DNA of 64,000 nt from positions 558,001 to 622,000 of the forward strand of contig JAHQIY010000023.1 of NCBI GenBank assembly GCA_019054805.1, in the 5' to 3' direction. Position 1 is the stretch's first letter. Each line of letters opens with the position of its first letter. The notes beneath the pieces were generated by a model. That model saw only the letters and a program-made list of their open reading frames with translations, had not been told where the DNA came from and did no database searches. The DNA is from Brachionus manjavacas. Its lineage: Eukaryota; Rotifera; Eurotatoria; Ploima; Brachionidae. The translations under genes were made by a program, and so were the position numbers. This document shows positions 1 to 12,297 of this stretch, in pieces.

Positions 1-2224
1 CTCTGAAACATTCCTATACAATACTTGTTTTTGAGTATTCTTGTCCTTTTGTAGAAAACTTAGGTTCAATTAATTAAATATTTATCAAAAACTAACAAGT
101 AAAATTTTAATTTCCTCTTGTAAATCTTTTATTTTGATTTCGAGTTGCTACTTTTCTAAAGCAAACTTCATTTTCATTGCATTCAGCATGTTTTCAACTT
201 TAAATAAATTATCAGTGTTTTTAAAAGATGTATGCTGATTTATTGATATTTGTTCATTTAATTGCACGTAATTTGAATGGAGAATTGACTCGACGTAAGG
301 AAGGTCTTCTATTAGTTCAATTTTTGAAATATCAATGTAATTTATCTTTTCGTCTTCTGTAGATAGACTTGATATATTACTATCCTTTTTCACCGTGGAT
401 GAAATATCGCCGTTGTCTTTCACTAAGCTGGAAACTTCTTCAGCAAACTGTCAGTTAAAAATTTCACCGTCCTGCTCCACAGAATCTGAAATTTCACCAT
501 CTTCTTTCTCCGAGCTGATAACGTCTTCTTCATCTAACTCTGAGCATGAGATTTCACCGTCCTCCTCCACAGAATCTGAAATTTCACCATCTTCTTTCTC
601 CGATCTGATAACTTCTTCATCATCTAACTCTGAGCATGAGATTTCACTATCCTCCATCACGGAATCTGAAATTTAACCATCTTCTTTCTCCGAGCTGATA
701 ACTTCATCATCATCTAACTCTGAGCATGAGATTTCACTATCCTCCATCACGGAATCTGAAATTTCACCATCTTCTTTCTCCGATCTGATAACTTCTTCAT
801 CATCTAACTCTGAGCATGAGATTTCACTATCCTCCATCACGGAATCTGAAATTTAACCATCTTCTTTCTCCGAGCTGATAACGTCTTCTTCATCTAACTG
901 TGAGCATAAAATTTCACCGTCCTCCTCCACATAATCTGAAATTTCACCATCTTCTTTCTCCGATCTGATAACTTCTTCTTCATCTAACTCTGAGCATGAG
1001 ATTTCACCGTCCTCCTCCACAGAATCTGAAATTTAACCATCTTCTTTTTCCGAGCTGATTACGTCTTCTTCATCTAACTGTGAGCATAAAATTTCAACGT
1101 CCTCCTCCACATAATCTGAAATTTTACCATCTTATTTCTCCGAGCTGATAACGTCTTCTTCATCTAACTCTGAGCATGAGATTTCACCGTCCTCCTCCAC
1201 AGAATCTGAAATTTCACCATCTTCTTTCTCCGATCTGATAACTTCTTCATTATCTTACTATGAGCATGAGATTTCACTATCCTCCATCACGGAATCTGAA
1301 ATTTTACCATCTGTTTTCTCAGAGCTAAATTCATCTAAATTTGTGCTTAAATTACCATCATCTATTGTTTCAATCGTTTCGAAAAATTCTTTGCTTTTTC
1401 TAGTATTTTGTTCCGCTTCTTCTTTCATGTCTATATTTATTTCAAGATTTTGCATGTTCATTAAAGATTTTTCTTTAAATCTTTTATTTGAAAACCAATT
1501 CTGGACAAAAAATTTTTACATAATTAATGATATTTTTTTTTATAGTTTAATTAATTTATTAAATAATTAACTTACACGAATTTGTTGTTTTTGATATCGA
1601 CATTCCAAATAAAAAATTATATTATTTATATCTGAATGATTTGGTTTGTTTTTACGCTCATAATAAGTATTCAGATAAATCAAATCATTCTAATCAAAAA
1701 TGCTCTTTCTACCTCTCTTTTTTTTCTGAAAAAATAAAGTTGGTGAAAGAGGTGTTTCTGATTCGGAATTGGATTAAATAACTGTCCCTTTTCTTTTTCG
1801 TCCTGTTGTTGTTTGATGTTCTTTATCAAAAATTATTGAACATTTTAAAAAAAATTTAACAAAGAAAATCGTTACGAGATTGTTGATTTATTTCTGAACT
1901 TCCTTTAAAAGAATTCATTATCTTCTCTTTGATGCTCGCAAAGGCTTCTAAAGGGTTTTTATCAACATATTTCTAAAAAAATAATTAAATTTATAATTAT
2001 AATTTGAATAAAACAACCTTTAAACAATAGATCGAGTTATTAAAAAGATTTTTTGGGTAGTTTGCGAAAAATTTCTTTAAAACTTCTATGTATTGTTCCT
2101 GAATTTTTGAACTCACAATATTAAATTCACTTCTCGATTTCCTTACAAATGAATTTCCAGTAATTTTCTTGGCCAAACTAGCCAAGGTTTCGTTAGACTT
2201 AGACTTCCTGAATTTTCCGTTCAT
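1..2224 (-). pseudogene. Homeodomain / acidic-repeat / coiled-coil gene, left-arm copy (3' end outside window)
   Basis: Mirror of the gene at 38,106-41,071. The first exon starts with ATG at 2,222-2,224 (69 codons, MNGKFRKSK). The homeodomain lies at about 1,490-1,730, with the 46/47 intron at about 1,498-1,573. The acidic repeat follows, then the coiled-coil start at 148-423, and the window cuts the next exon. Shared defects: TAG in the first homeodomain helix (complement of CTA at 1,690-1,692), several TAA codons inside the repeat, TGA just after the repeat, and TAG before QLEIK. This copy has eight A residues before the homeodomain, which keeps the frame that the 38-kb copy loses with nine. 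Substitutions relative to the right arm include MNMQ for MNMH. Probably non-functional as written. Confidence 0.75.
463..1281 (-). repeat. 90-bp coding minisatellite, 9 units
   Basis: Exact 90-bp period, since the equivalent GAYRGTGAA marks at 463 and 1,273 are 810 bp apart. Each unit codes for 30 acidic residues of the type DSEISCSELDDEE + VIRSEKEDGEISDSVME. Several units carry TAA where others have GAA in the GEISD segment. The right-arm copies have 4 and 24 units. The opposite strand is also open and Ser-rich, which is a by-product of the period being divisible by three. Confidence 0.95.
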
Positions 2225-2459
2225 TTTTTCGTTGGTTTAGATATTTTAAAATCTAAATTTCAAGTTTTTAAATCAAAATTGACTATAAATTGAATTATAA
2301 AAAAAGTTGTTTATAAAGACAACAATATGGCAAGCAAAAAAAAAAAGAATTTTTAAATTTATTATTTTTCAAAATTATTATTATTTTTTAGAGTTTATTT
2401 GATCTTTAAAAATACATTTTTAAGAATGGTTTTATTTTATGAGTAAGCAATCAATAATT

Positions 2460-3317
2460 TCACATTGCTAGCATTCGTTTTTTTTTAAGCATTTTGAATG
2501 ATAAGAATGAATGCAATCAAAACCTAATAATTCTTGATCGGAATCTTTCTTACCACAGATACAACATAAATTCACTTTCCCTACATATTTCAAATTTTCT
2601 TTATATAATTCATCAAAAATCACTTTTCTAAATCGAAATGGGCATTTTTCTCGTATTTTTAGCTCTTTTTCTCTTACATCAACATTTAATAAGCTTTCGA
2701 AAAACATAAAAACAAAAACACCACAGCTTACTCCATCATTTTGCAAAGGATGTACAAATTTCCTTAAAATCTATTTTTTATCACATAAATCCTTCAGATA
2801 GGTGCAAAACAATCTAAAAATTTTCAAAGGATTATTATATATTGAAGAAAGCAAGCTATTTTCTATTACTTCCACTTTTCAAAATAGATATTATCATTCT
2901 CGGAACCTAATGAATCTAAGAACGAAAAACTTTGATTCTTCACATCAACAAAGAATAGACACCAATGATGACGGAGTGGATCATAAACCAAGCCAGCGAT
3001 CATTGAATACGAATTCAAATCCTTCAAAAATAATTAAAATTATATTTAAAAATTATGTTATTTATAAAAAATTTAAATTACTTCATCAAAAATATTCTCA
3101 CTCAAGAACATACCATTAAAAATTTTACTTGTCGAAAAATAATCAATAATTCTTATGTTAAATGTTTGGCCTTTAGTTTTGAAGTAATTAAAAATAATCC
3201 TAAAAAATAAAAATTTACAAATCAAATTTTAAAGCTAAAATTTTTTTAAAAAATATTTTTTACTTCGGCACTTAACAGGTCATTATTTAGAAGCTCATAA
3301 AAATTTTTGCAAGTCAT
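2460..3317 (-). pseudogene. Ulp1/C48-type cysteine protease, left-arm copy
   Basis: Mirror of 37,012-37,865. It shows the HHW motif, the LDSLG aspartate and LQNDGVSCGVF with the predicted Gln and Cys, followed by the CCICG...DCIHSYHSKC zinc-binding tail (2,468-2,746 holds the Gln/Cys box and tail in one open frame). The same TAG occurs upstream of the Gln/Cys box. The A run after the last Cys is longer than in the other copies, so the C-terminus shifts frame (ends KKNEC rather than KKRMLAM). FVFMFF here replaces FVCMFF. Confidence 0.7.
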
Positions 3318-5669
3318 TTTCGAAAAATTTGAATAAAAAAAGATGTGGTCCCGTAACAAATCGAAACTTCTGCTCTAAATTCGGAATTCTCAACATCAAT
3401 TAATGGTATTGAAAACAATTCTGATTTTCCACGAAACTGAGTTTTGAGGGAATCTTCCTGCTTTAATTTGTCAATCCCAAAAGTAAACTTGTTAGTAAAA
3501 TATATTCCTTTTTCTTTTGTTATTTTTTTTTCTTTTTTAAACTCCCATTTTTCTTCTTCATCGGAATTGTTGTGTCCATCTTTACTTTTAGAGAAATCTA
3601 TTCAATCATTTTCATAAAACTGTTTAAATTTCATCGAAAGATAGTTGTAATATGGAATTACAATTTCGCTTGGAAAAAGAAGAAGCTTAAATTTCAACCG
3701 TTTATTTATGTCTAGAATATTATTTCTGAATTATCCAAACCATGATTCTACAGGATTATTAGTCAATCGTGTTAGTTGAGATCTTTGAGGGAAATTGTCT
3801 TTATCTAACGAAATTAGAATTCCACTCCATAAAGGTACCAAATGGATCCTTTTTTCTTTTATTTTCATCAAAATTGGTTTGTAAAACTCATTTTTTTTAA
3901 TAATTTGATCCTTAGGCTCTTCTTTTATGCATTTTTTATAAAAACTCAGCCGTTGCTCAAAGAATTTTGTAAATGGTGAATCAAAAATATAATTTTTAGA
4001 CATATCATTTGGGAAATATAAATCTTCTATTCCAGATTCCTTTGAAGTTATCAAAAATTTTCGATCAAATTTTTTAAAAAGTTGATTCAGCCAGTCATAA
4101 TTCCTAATGCTAATCTTTATATTCATTCTAACTAGCGAACGAAGTAATAACTGAGATAAGTTAGGTTGACAAAAGATAGTTACCATATCTTCCAAAATCT
4201 GATTAAATTCATCAATCGATGAAGATTTTTGAAGCATTGTAAAGCAATAAATAAATGCTGCACGCATCTTATCGGTAATTTTTCCTATTGTTATATTAAT
4301 ATCATTAAGATCATCGATTATTATTTTTAAAAAATGAGTTGAACAAATATAGATTTTTGAATTTAAAATTTTCGAAAAGGAATAATCTTTCAAAACGGCA
4401 ATGTTGTAGCTTAATTTCAGATATTGAATAATATCACAGTTTAAAATGATCCTCAACAGTGCGTTTATATTTGCCCAGCTAAAATCTGTAACAATGATTT
4501 TAGGATAATAATCGGGTTTTAATTTCTTAAATGATGACGTAATTTTTAAAATGTTGATCGATATATTTGTTGTGTCGTTTTCAGTTGAAAAAAAATCTGC
4601 TATTGAAATCAATGATTTATTTATAGGATCATAACTTACAATTGAATATAGTAGTGGCTTTTTTTGATTGAAAATAGCAGGAATAAAAAGACCGGAAGCG
4701 TCAAAATCCCAAACTGGATTTCTCTTCTGAATGCTATCCCACATCCTTAATTGAATTTCGGAATAAATGTTCATGGAGAAAGGCGATATGGATATTTCTT
4801 GAATAAATCCTTTTATCCCTTTTTTACAACTGCTTCTAACTAGCAGGTCAAATGAAGATTTCGCTGCATCTGCATCCGATCTCACCTCATTGAATAATTT
4901 AAATCTATGTGTATGCTCGCTTGACATCTTCCTAATAACTGAATAATCGATCAGATTGTCAGTTTTGATATGATTTTGGGCTCTGAAGTTAGTAATCCCC
5001 ATCGATTTAATTTCTTGAGACATTAACTCTCTTTTTTCTCCAATAATTCTTTTGTTTTTAGGGTTTACTACACACACGATTTGTGATTTATTTTATATTT
5101 TTCCAAGTTGATAATTAGTTCGTCCATTTCGAAAGACGGAATATTAAGTTTGAAGGAGTTTTCACATGATATGCAGGAAAATATACCATTCCAACAATGT
5201 TTTTTTTCCTTCCATTTTCTTTCCTAAACCAGTTTGAACCATATTTTAGCCAACACAGAATACCAATAGCCTGAAATTTCAAAGATATAAATTCACAAAA
5301 TTCGGCATTGAATCGTTTTCGACTTTCCGTTTTACTTGTTTGAATAAATTTTTTCAACTTTTTTTTATCCTTTTCAGAAAAACGAATAATTTTCTGTTCC
5401 TATTCGAGTCTAATTTGTTTAAACTTGTTCATTACATTTGTTTTATACTTTTTGGTGTCTCTTTTCCACATTGTATGTAAAAACAGTGAATCTATTAGTA
5501 CATAAGTACCAAATATAAAAAGACAAAGCCTTCCCCATAATGTATTTTCACCACTATATGAGCCAACAAGTTCACATGGCGTATGAGCATTCTCAATCAA
5601 AAATTTAACTGATTTATCAACAATAACGTTTAAATCAATGTTTGATCGTCCTTTTCTATTTTGACTCAT
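3314..5669 (-). pseudogene. MULE (NOF-like) transposase, left-arm copy
   Basis: Best preserved transposase copy. The N-terminal segment is 5,400-5,669, a CxxC-bearing middle part lies at about 5,115-5,400, and the catalytic core is open over 448 codons at 3,731-5,077. Core motifs: FDASGLF (first Asp), IIVTDFSWANINALL (second Asp), YICSTHFLK (the C-x2-H of MULEs) and TNNPVESWFG near the end. Coding resemblance continues past the TAA after WFG and a TGA to a stop at 3,314-3,316. Unlike the right arm, this copy has Lys instead of a stop at NKFK, an in-frame A8 run in KDKKKLKK, and no break at MLQKSSSIDEF. One TAG (RLE*EQK) and a frame change before CVVNP remain. See the right-arm entry for family reasoning. 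Confidence 0.8.
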
Positions 5670-6127
5670 TATTTAGTTTAAATAATAATTTTTCTTAATA
5701 ATTATCTAAAATATCTAAAATTTTTTAAAAATATAAAATATTTTTAGAAATTTTTTTATGTAATGAAATGGAACTGTTTTAGAAAAGCAATCGTCAAAAT
5801 AGAATGGGGAATTGAATTTTAAAAATTGTGTGTATTTTCATTTTTTTAAATATAAAGTATAAAGTGTTATTACTTTATTGCTTTTATCGATTACAGAAAT
5901 TCATAAAATGTAGAGAGTATTTGTTTAAACTAATTTTTAATTTAAATAAAATTTATTTATTCTTTTAAAAATTTTATATTTTTATTTAAAATGATTTTTA
6001 AATTTTAAAAAAATTATTTCTTCCTTGTCGAGTGTCTAACAATTTTTTTCTGATTTTATCAAACTCTGCACTTAAATTGAAAAAAAACAAATTACGGTGT
6101 TTATGGTTTTTGTCTGTTCGTGTCCGG
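5670..6127. other. AT-rich spacer
   Basis: No coding signal on either strand. It has long A/T runs. Its inner end (about 6,090-6,127) begins a diverged sequence module that recurs near 10,755. Confidence 0.6.
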
Positions 6128-6273
6128 ACGTTCTCTCGTTTTCTTTGTTGCTGCCGGACTCTTTTTCTTTCTCTCCATATTTTCGTATCTTTCCAATTGA
6201 CAATAGCATACCAAAGGTGTGCGTTGGTCCGATTCGTCGAACATTTTCTCCAAGTCAAGTTTAACTCCTTCGA
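6128..6273 (-). pseudogene. Possible dynein heavy-chain C-terminal scrap, left-arm copy
   Basis: Mirror of 34,055-34,200. The frame reads LDLEKMFDESDQRTPLVC and then decays. That resembles the segment ahead of the conserved FLSMGSDPT stretch of axonemal dynein heavy chains, although the latter motif is only partly visible after a one-base shift. Tentative. Confidence 0.35.
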
Positions 6274-6329
6274 TAAATTATTCGCCAATCGAATCGCTAA
6301 CTTATTTCAGATCGAAAGATAAAGAATTT

Positions 6330-6735
6330 TATTTAGACGGATTCTTTGCCGATTGGAATTGAGGCTCAATCCTTCTTGACACATGATTAAGTTTTGAGAT
6401 ATTAAAAATCAAAAAAATTTTTTCAAAATATTTTAGATAAATAATGTAATTCATTATCATTTTTTTTAAATTTCTCTAAAAAATGTGAAAGAGGCCGAAA
6501 ATTTTATTAATTTTTTATCTACAGAATTTTTTTCCAATTCACAAAAAAATAAAATTTAAAAAAATCTTAATCTTTTGTCAGTGTAGTCCCGTTTAAAAAG
6601 CGATTTTTATGCTATTTTAGCAACTCATTTAATATGAACAATCAAGTAAAAATCATGATTATATTAAAATTTTTTTTCTTTAATAAAAAGCTTAATAACT
6701 ACATTTAATTTTGGTGTTTTGGTACCTTAAAGTAT
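6330..6735. other. AT-rich spacer
   Basis: Nothing recognisable; low-complexity A/T tracts only. Mirror is 33,590-34,000. Confidence 0.6.
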
Positions 6736-6737
6736 CA

Positions 6738-7656
6738 TTATATTATACTTGCTATGTTTTGTTGACTATACGCATCTGCCATTTGGAAGTTAACATTTAT
6801 CTTGGGTTTTATCTTAATGTTGGTCACTTGACTTGCTGGCTCAAGGTACAGCTCATTTGGAGCACGGCTACCGCAGTCTATCGGTGCATAAACAACACTC
6901 TGGTTTTGATTGTACATTTGCGGCATTTTGGTTTTAGCGTACGACGGGTTGCTATGCGAGTTGTCTGGCTTAAGATTAGGCATAGGTGGATAGGATGGTG
7001 AGTTGTTTTGTGGCGGATAGTGCTTGGTCGTCACAGTCACAGTGGTAGCATATGAATATGGCTCGCGAATGAGTGAATAGTTAAACGCCGTATTTGGTGG
7101 CTGCTGTGGGTTTTTGAATTCGTTGTACATGATTTGACTAGTTGGTGGCTTAGATTCTGGATCTTTTTTGGTCGATTTGGTCGTCTCCAGGTCGGGCTTG
7201 GCAAATTGTTTGCTTGATATGACTGCTGAGACGACTGCGATGTTCACAGACTGGTTCTTGGCAAATGTGCTGGATGTGGCGTAAGCAGAGAACTTTTTGG
7301 GTCCAGTCGTTCTTGAAGCTTTTTCCTGAGCGCTGTCGAGTTGTTCTCTGTGTTGGACATCTGGTTGAATACCTGATTGGACTCTTTGGACTGATCAGAG
7401 TGCAGTGAATGATTGTTTGACTGGTAGAATGCCTTTTGAATGTTGCAGTAGTATTGGCCTTCTGGGCTCGAATAGTGGCTTTGGTAGTTGGTCTCAGGAA
7501 CTTTCGATATTTCGTCGAGAACAAATTTGAGTCTACAACGCTCAAGTCAGGTTCGGTGAATGGAATTTCGAAGGCCGATGCTTGATTGTCGGCTATGAGC
7601 TGATTTGAGGGTTGAGGCGCGATTTTGAAGGACTCGATAAGGCCGGATTTGAGCAA
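6738..7656 (-). pseudogene. Pro/Asn/Gln-rich host-like gene fragment, left-arm copy
   Basis: Mirror of 32,666-33,584. Two overlapping frames (7,150-7,656 and 6,738-7,247) share a compositionally distinct, GC-richer stretch. The C-terminal 169 codons are identical to the right arm. In the N-terminal half a base change after VVDS shifts this arm into another frame (NLFSTKY), while the right arm reads KFVLDEISKVPETNYQ. Family not recognised. Confidence 0.5.
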
Positions 7657-7985
7657 AAGCCTCTATTCTATTTTGTTTTTCGCAAGTCATCATTCAATGT
7701 TTGTTTTTTATTTTGAGAATTTTCTGATTCTTTAAATTTTGAATTTTTGTTAAATTAATTTTTAGAAAAAAATATTCATAAAATTAAATGGTTTGGATTT
7801 TTTTCAATATATAATATATTTGATTGTTAACCAAATTTTCAAGAAAAGTTTTTGATATTATTTTAAAAAATTGAATTCATGTTTCTGATAAAAAATCTGC
7901 TATATTTTAAAATGATTTCTATTGTAAATAAAATATCTCCTTTTAAATGACTTTTTAAAAAAATAAAAATTATTTAAAAAAATGT

Positions 7986-8207
7986 TTACTTTGTCTTTTC
8001 TTGAAGAGATACTAGTTCAAACACTCTTGGTGCTCGAATTTTACGCTGCATTTGTGTAAACTGGATGGTGACCGATGAACTTTTTCCTTTAAATTAAAAA
8101 ATATTTTATATTTAGACCAAAATTACTGGTATTTACTGTTTTTTGTTAGGTATCTTTTTCAAATTAAAGAAAGGGTAATTATCTTCTTCTTCACAGGGTA
8201 ATTTCAT
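7986..8207 (-). CDS. Two-exon small gene candidate, left-arm copy
   Basis: Mirror of 32,130-32,351. ATG at 8,205-8,207 begins MKLPCEEEDNYPFFNLKK, a GTAAAT donor follows, and a second exon ends in RAPRVFELVSLQEKTK before TAA. The exon phases do not join cleanly, so this may be a fragment. Confidence 0.3.
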
Positions 8208-8364
8208 AAATTTTAATTTTTTGTTTGAACAAATTTGAGTGATAAATAAAATAATAAAATTTGATAAAATCTTTAATAATTTTATTTAAATAGGATAAAT
8301 TTAAATATAACTATTTAATAATAATAAGAAAAATAAAAAAATAAATCAAAACAAAAAAAAAAAA

Positions 8365-9612
8365 TCAGTATTTTTTAGATTTCTTTCCTAGTTTATCAAA
8401 AAAACCATCAGAAATTTCTAAGGCTTCATGCGTAGCTTTGGAAATATCAAATTTTTTCCCAAAATAAGCTCTTTTTTTCATCTTATGATATTTTTGATAG
8501 ACTTTCTTGCTATATTGTCTTACAGCTGTTTATATTTCACCCTACGCTTTTTATCTGGAGCCCATTGAATTTTGAGTTCTAGCTTGTTTCTGATACTATC
8601 AAACTTGTGGCCGATAACGTTTTCAACCTAGTAGAAAGTTTATTAATAAGAAATATTGAATGGAGTTAAATTTTAAAATTTTAAAAAAGTAACCTTGAAA
8701 GATGTATCCTCAATATTAGCACCAGTTAGATCCCTATAACTTTGAGCAAGATTTCGAAGAGTACCTTTTTTGTGTATATTTTTTTTTTTTGACAACTTTT
8801 TCTTTTTTGTCAAAGGAATCGAATTTCTTTTGCCATTATTATCACTTGAGTTTCCTTCGTGATTTGTCAATTCTTCTGAATTAATTGGCGTTTTTGATCC
8901 TTCTGAACCAATTGGCGTTTCTGATTCGGAAAGTTGTTCATTTATAATTTCTGACAAATTAATTCCAGCTGGAGCTTTTAATTTACAACTTGTTAATATT
9001 TTTTAAAAAATTTGATTTCAACCACTAATTAAAGGGACATCTCCTTATGGATTTTGAATTGTTTGACTTAATTCTCCAGGAGACTGGACTTGCAAATCAT
9101 TTTCTTTATTTTATAAGTTTATTTTTAGTTTTTAAATTTTTATTTTAAATTTTTTACTTAGAATTAATTTTTCGCTTTTTTTATCCCAGGTAATAAAGCA
9201 CTTATTTTTAAACCATTCCTCGAAAGATGGCTTTTCTATGGAACCTTCTAAGAAAATAGAAAAAAAAAATTATAATTTAAAAGTTAATTAAATTAAATCA
9301 TTACGCTGAAATCTCTGACGGATTTCTCTTGTTGACAATTTGTTTTGAAGATTGTTATTTGCAAATACTGAAGAGCAGACAACCAGGAATTTTTTATAAA
9401 ATTTTTTGATTTGACTTGGTTTCTTAACATAAAAGATTAGAAAATTTTTTTTTTAATTGAATAAATTAAAAATTCTTCCAGATTGAAAAATCTTTGTTTT
9501 ATAGCAGTTGAGTCAATTGATTCTACTTCTGTTGAATTAACTTAAAATGAATTGTTTAGTTAAAAAAAATTTTAAAATCTTTAAATTTACATGAAACTAT
9601 GCTTTCAGCCAT
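8365..9612 (-). pseudogene. Unrecognised six-exon gene, left-arm copy
   Basis: Exact mirror of 30,727-31,974: ATG at 9,610-9,612 and TGA at 8,365-8,367. It carries the same single TAA (NP*GDVPL) and the same out-of-frame A10 run in exon 2 as the right arm. One residue differs (KKRRV here, KKRRM there). The largest exon, 8,673-8,957 and slightly beyond, has Ser/Glu-rich then Lys-rich composition. See the right-arm entry for exon structure. Confidence 0.6.
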
Positions 9613-9619
9613 CTTTGTA

Positions 9620-10132
9620 TCTTAGAATAATTAAATATTTTCTAAAAAAAAAATAATAATATATTAACTTATTTAATTCTATCTTTAAAGAGAAACATAG
9701 ATAATAAACTAAATTAAATCGAAATCAATTATTTTTTCTTAAAGAGACTGAAAAAAGTGAATATATCTTGCTCGGAATTTTAAATTTGAATTAAACAATT
9801 TTCCTGCAATGATTTTGGCTGGTAAATTTTTTAATTTTCTAAATTTTTTTGGGGTTACTCAGTCATTTATTCGCGCTTTATATCAAAAAAATTCATCGAA
9901 TCTATTGAAATTATGTGACAATATTTTAACCATTTTCATGTTTCTGCATTTAAGCAAAAATTAAAACTCGGTCAATGTTAGAAAAAAGGACTCAATTTTT
10001 TCTCATATAAATTGAGTTGGATCAGACAATAAGTAAGTCAAAATCTGCAATTGCCTGTGTCGTTGTACAAATTATCCAAGATGCCAGTTGGAGACAAAAA
10101 CGTTTTACTCACGAAGTCTTTTTTTATTTGTT
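9620..10132. other. Intergenic stretch without a recognised gene
   Basis: Between the ATG of the six-exon gene and the 248-bp repeats. It holds A/T-rich DNA with no convincing frame. It could contain the promoter of the six-exon gene, but no motif is specific enough to call. Mirror is about 30,210-30,720. Confidence 0.5.
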
Positions 10133-10660
10133 TGTTTTGTAAATAAAAAAATTGACATTTATCTAAAAACTAGAAAATTTTTAAACCAGAATAAAATAAA
10201 AAATATTTTTAAATTCTTTTAATTTTAGTGTAAAATATGATCAATTAATATTTATTTATGAAGCAAAAAATCTAAATCATTCGTAAATCAGATCACGAAA
10301 CATGCTTACGCATGGCTCTAGAATCGTTAAGAAAAACGATTCGTCTGGTAGAATTCAGATTGTCAGCAATTTAGATAATTTGTTTTGTAAATAAAAAAAT
10401 TGACATTTATCTAAAAACTAGAAAATTTTTAAACCAGAAAAAAATTAAAAATATTTTTAAATTCTTTTAATTTTAGTGATAAATATGATCAATTAATATT
10501 TATTTATGAAGCAAAAAATCTAAATCATTCGTAAATCAGATCACGAAACATGCTTACGCATGGCTCTAGAATCGTTAAGAAAAACGATTCGTCTGGTAGA
10601 ATTCAGATTGTCAGCAATTTAGATAATTTGTTTTGTAAATAAAAAAATTGTCATTTATTC
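10133..10660. repeat. 248-bp tandem repeat, 2 units plus partial third
   Basis: TGTTTTGTAAATAAA recurs at 10,133, 10,381 and 10,629, exactly 248 bp apart. Each unit contains two adjacent perfect hairpins: CATGC-TTAC-GCATG and GAATCGTT-AAGAAA-AACGATTC. The right arm has three full units. Confidence 0.95.
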
Positions 10661-11087
10661 ATTTATAACCTAACTTTAAACCAAAAAATAAAACATATTT
10701 TTTACTTATTTTAATAATTTTATATTTTTATTAAAAAATAAAAATATAAATTACGTTGATAATGGCATTTTTCTTTTTGTGTCCTGACGTTCTCTAGTTT
10801 TCTTGAGATATTCAGCACTTCACCCAGTCTATTCAAATTTTCTGTCTCATGCGTAATACAGACTGATACTTACATGTCGCAGAAATTTTTGTCTGTAATT
10901 TTTATGAGTTGAAAAAAATATCCAATAATTTATACAATTCAGAAATCTAAGAACAAGCTCCACCTTTTTTATCAAAAAAATCTCTGAATATCTTTGCTCC
11001 TCCTTTTTTTTCAAAAATTCAATTAGTTAAAAGGATAAACAAAAAAACAGATTCCCTGCATATACTGAAAAAGAGAAGTAAGCAAAA
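10661..11087. other. Spacer with a diverged repeated module
   Basis: Near 10,755-10,805 it shares GTGTCCTGACGTTCTCT and flanking bases with about 6,118-6,150 at roughly three quarters identity. The rest is A/T-rich without a coding frame. Mirror is 29,005-29,440. Confidence 0.5.
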
Positions 11088-12148
11088 ATGAGTAAACTTA
11101 AATCTTTTTTAAGTGATGAATCAAATTTGAATTTATATTCAGTAAGAAAAAATAATTTTTTGTACTTATAATTTTGAATCAATATTTTTGAAGCATTTTT
11201 TTTCAATTTATTTTAGATGGTCTATTTTAGAAAATATCGATATTTACGAGAATCTGGAGTTAAAGTGCCTAAAACATCAAGAAGAAGGCTTAAAAAAAGA
11301 AAAAATTGTTTATTAAAAATAAAAGACTCTCCAAAAAGTGAGATTTTCCCAGAGAATTTGTTTGATCAAGCGTTTAGCGATAACGAGTCTTTGATTTCCG
11401 ATTCACCCTTACACACAAATTTGTTTAGATTCGACTTGTGAAAACACAAATGAAACATATGAGATGGATTGTTCAAATCAAAATAGCGAGGACCAAACAT
11501 TTAATTTAGCTCTTTTGATACTCTATTATAATGCAGGATTAACTCAACATTCTTTTAAACTATTATGTGAATTTCTAGAAATTTTCATAATTCTCAAAGT
11601 TTAGCCATTAACATTCCTTACAATTTTGACAACTGTTTTAGGAATACTGGAGTACAATTAAACAATTCAAAGTTTGTTAAGCGATGGGTATGTAAATATT
11701 GTAACAAAATTTTTAATGATGTTAAAAACAGACTAAGAAACCAATGTAACATATGTTGGCTAAAGTATGTATTTTTTTTACTTTATTTTCTTTTGTTACA
11801 AAATTTGAATCATTTTAAATTAAACTTTATTCAAATTGATCTAATTTTAATTTAGAATTTAAAAAAATATATTTTAGATTACAAATGGATTATCAACTAG
11901 ATATTGAAGATCAATTAAGAAACATTTTCAATGCAAATAATTTATTTGACCACAAAAATAACACAACAGAAAATGATTTTATAGAAGATATCATAGATGG
12001 AAACATTTACCAAAATATTTTAAAAAATGAACGTGAAGACTTATTAGTTTATCTGAAAAGTCATCTCTTTGTATCTGGCCAGTTTTTTTAACTCTAAATG
12101 AAGTCCCCTTGAATAAACGATTTTGTCTTGAAAATGTGATTGTTGCAG
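11088..12148 (+). pseudogene. tnp2/CACTA-like transposase N-terminal remnant, left arm
   Basis: Exon 1 (11,088-11,141, MSKLKSFLSDESN) splices in phase to MVYFRKYRYLRESG at 11,217. After a one-base frame change at about 11,420 the frame continues through FNLALLILYYNAGLTQHSF and a four-cysteine motif (WVCKYC...NQCNICW). An intron follows (GTATGT...TTTTAG), then DIIDGNIYQNIL and, after another shift, IWPVFLTLNEVPLNKRFC + LENVIVAG ending at a GTAAAC donor. This order (helical segment, zinc ribbon, D-G-Y motif, WP..LT.NE.P...R...EN.I.AG) is typical of tnp2-type transposases found in animal and fungal CACTA-like elements. The NTDG segment that normally precedes the WP motif is missing. This arm lost one T in FLEIFHN that the right arm keeps. 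Confidence 0.72.
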
Positions 12149-12297
12149 GTAAACTTTATTTTTTTTCTATAAGTTTATCTGTATCGAGCTAATACCCCTT
12201 CAAATTAAAATAATATTGAAAAATTAAGATAAATAAAAGAAGGTTGAAAAATTCACTAGAAATTTAAAGAGAATATCAAGACTTAAAGATTTAAAGA

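Noticed and set aside
395-676. Ser-rich open frame on the strand opposite the acidic repeat
   Set aside because: All frames of a 90-bp repeat tend to stay open; no motif, and it is antisense to the better supported gene.
2802-3119. 105-codon plus-strand frame, and its mirror at 37,210-37,527
   Set aside because: Antisense to the protease His/Asp exon; composition is that of a shadow frame.
6032-7001. 96-codon plus-strand frames rich in Phe/Leu/Cys
   Set aside because: Antisense to the captured host fragment and the dynein-like scrap; no independent support.
10290-10370. Hammerhead ribozyme in the 248-bp repeat (ACGAAAC followed by a short hairpin)
   Set aside because: The CTGATGA core is absent on both strands and the bases after the hairpin are GC rather than the required UH.
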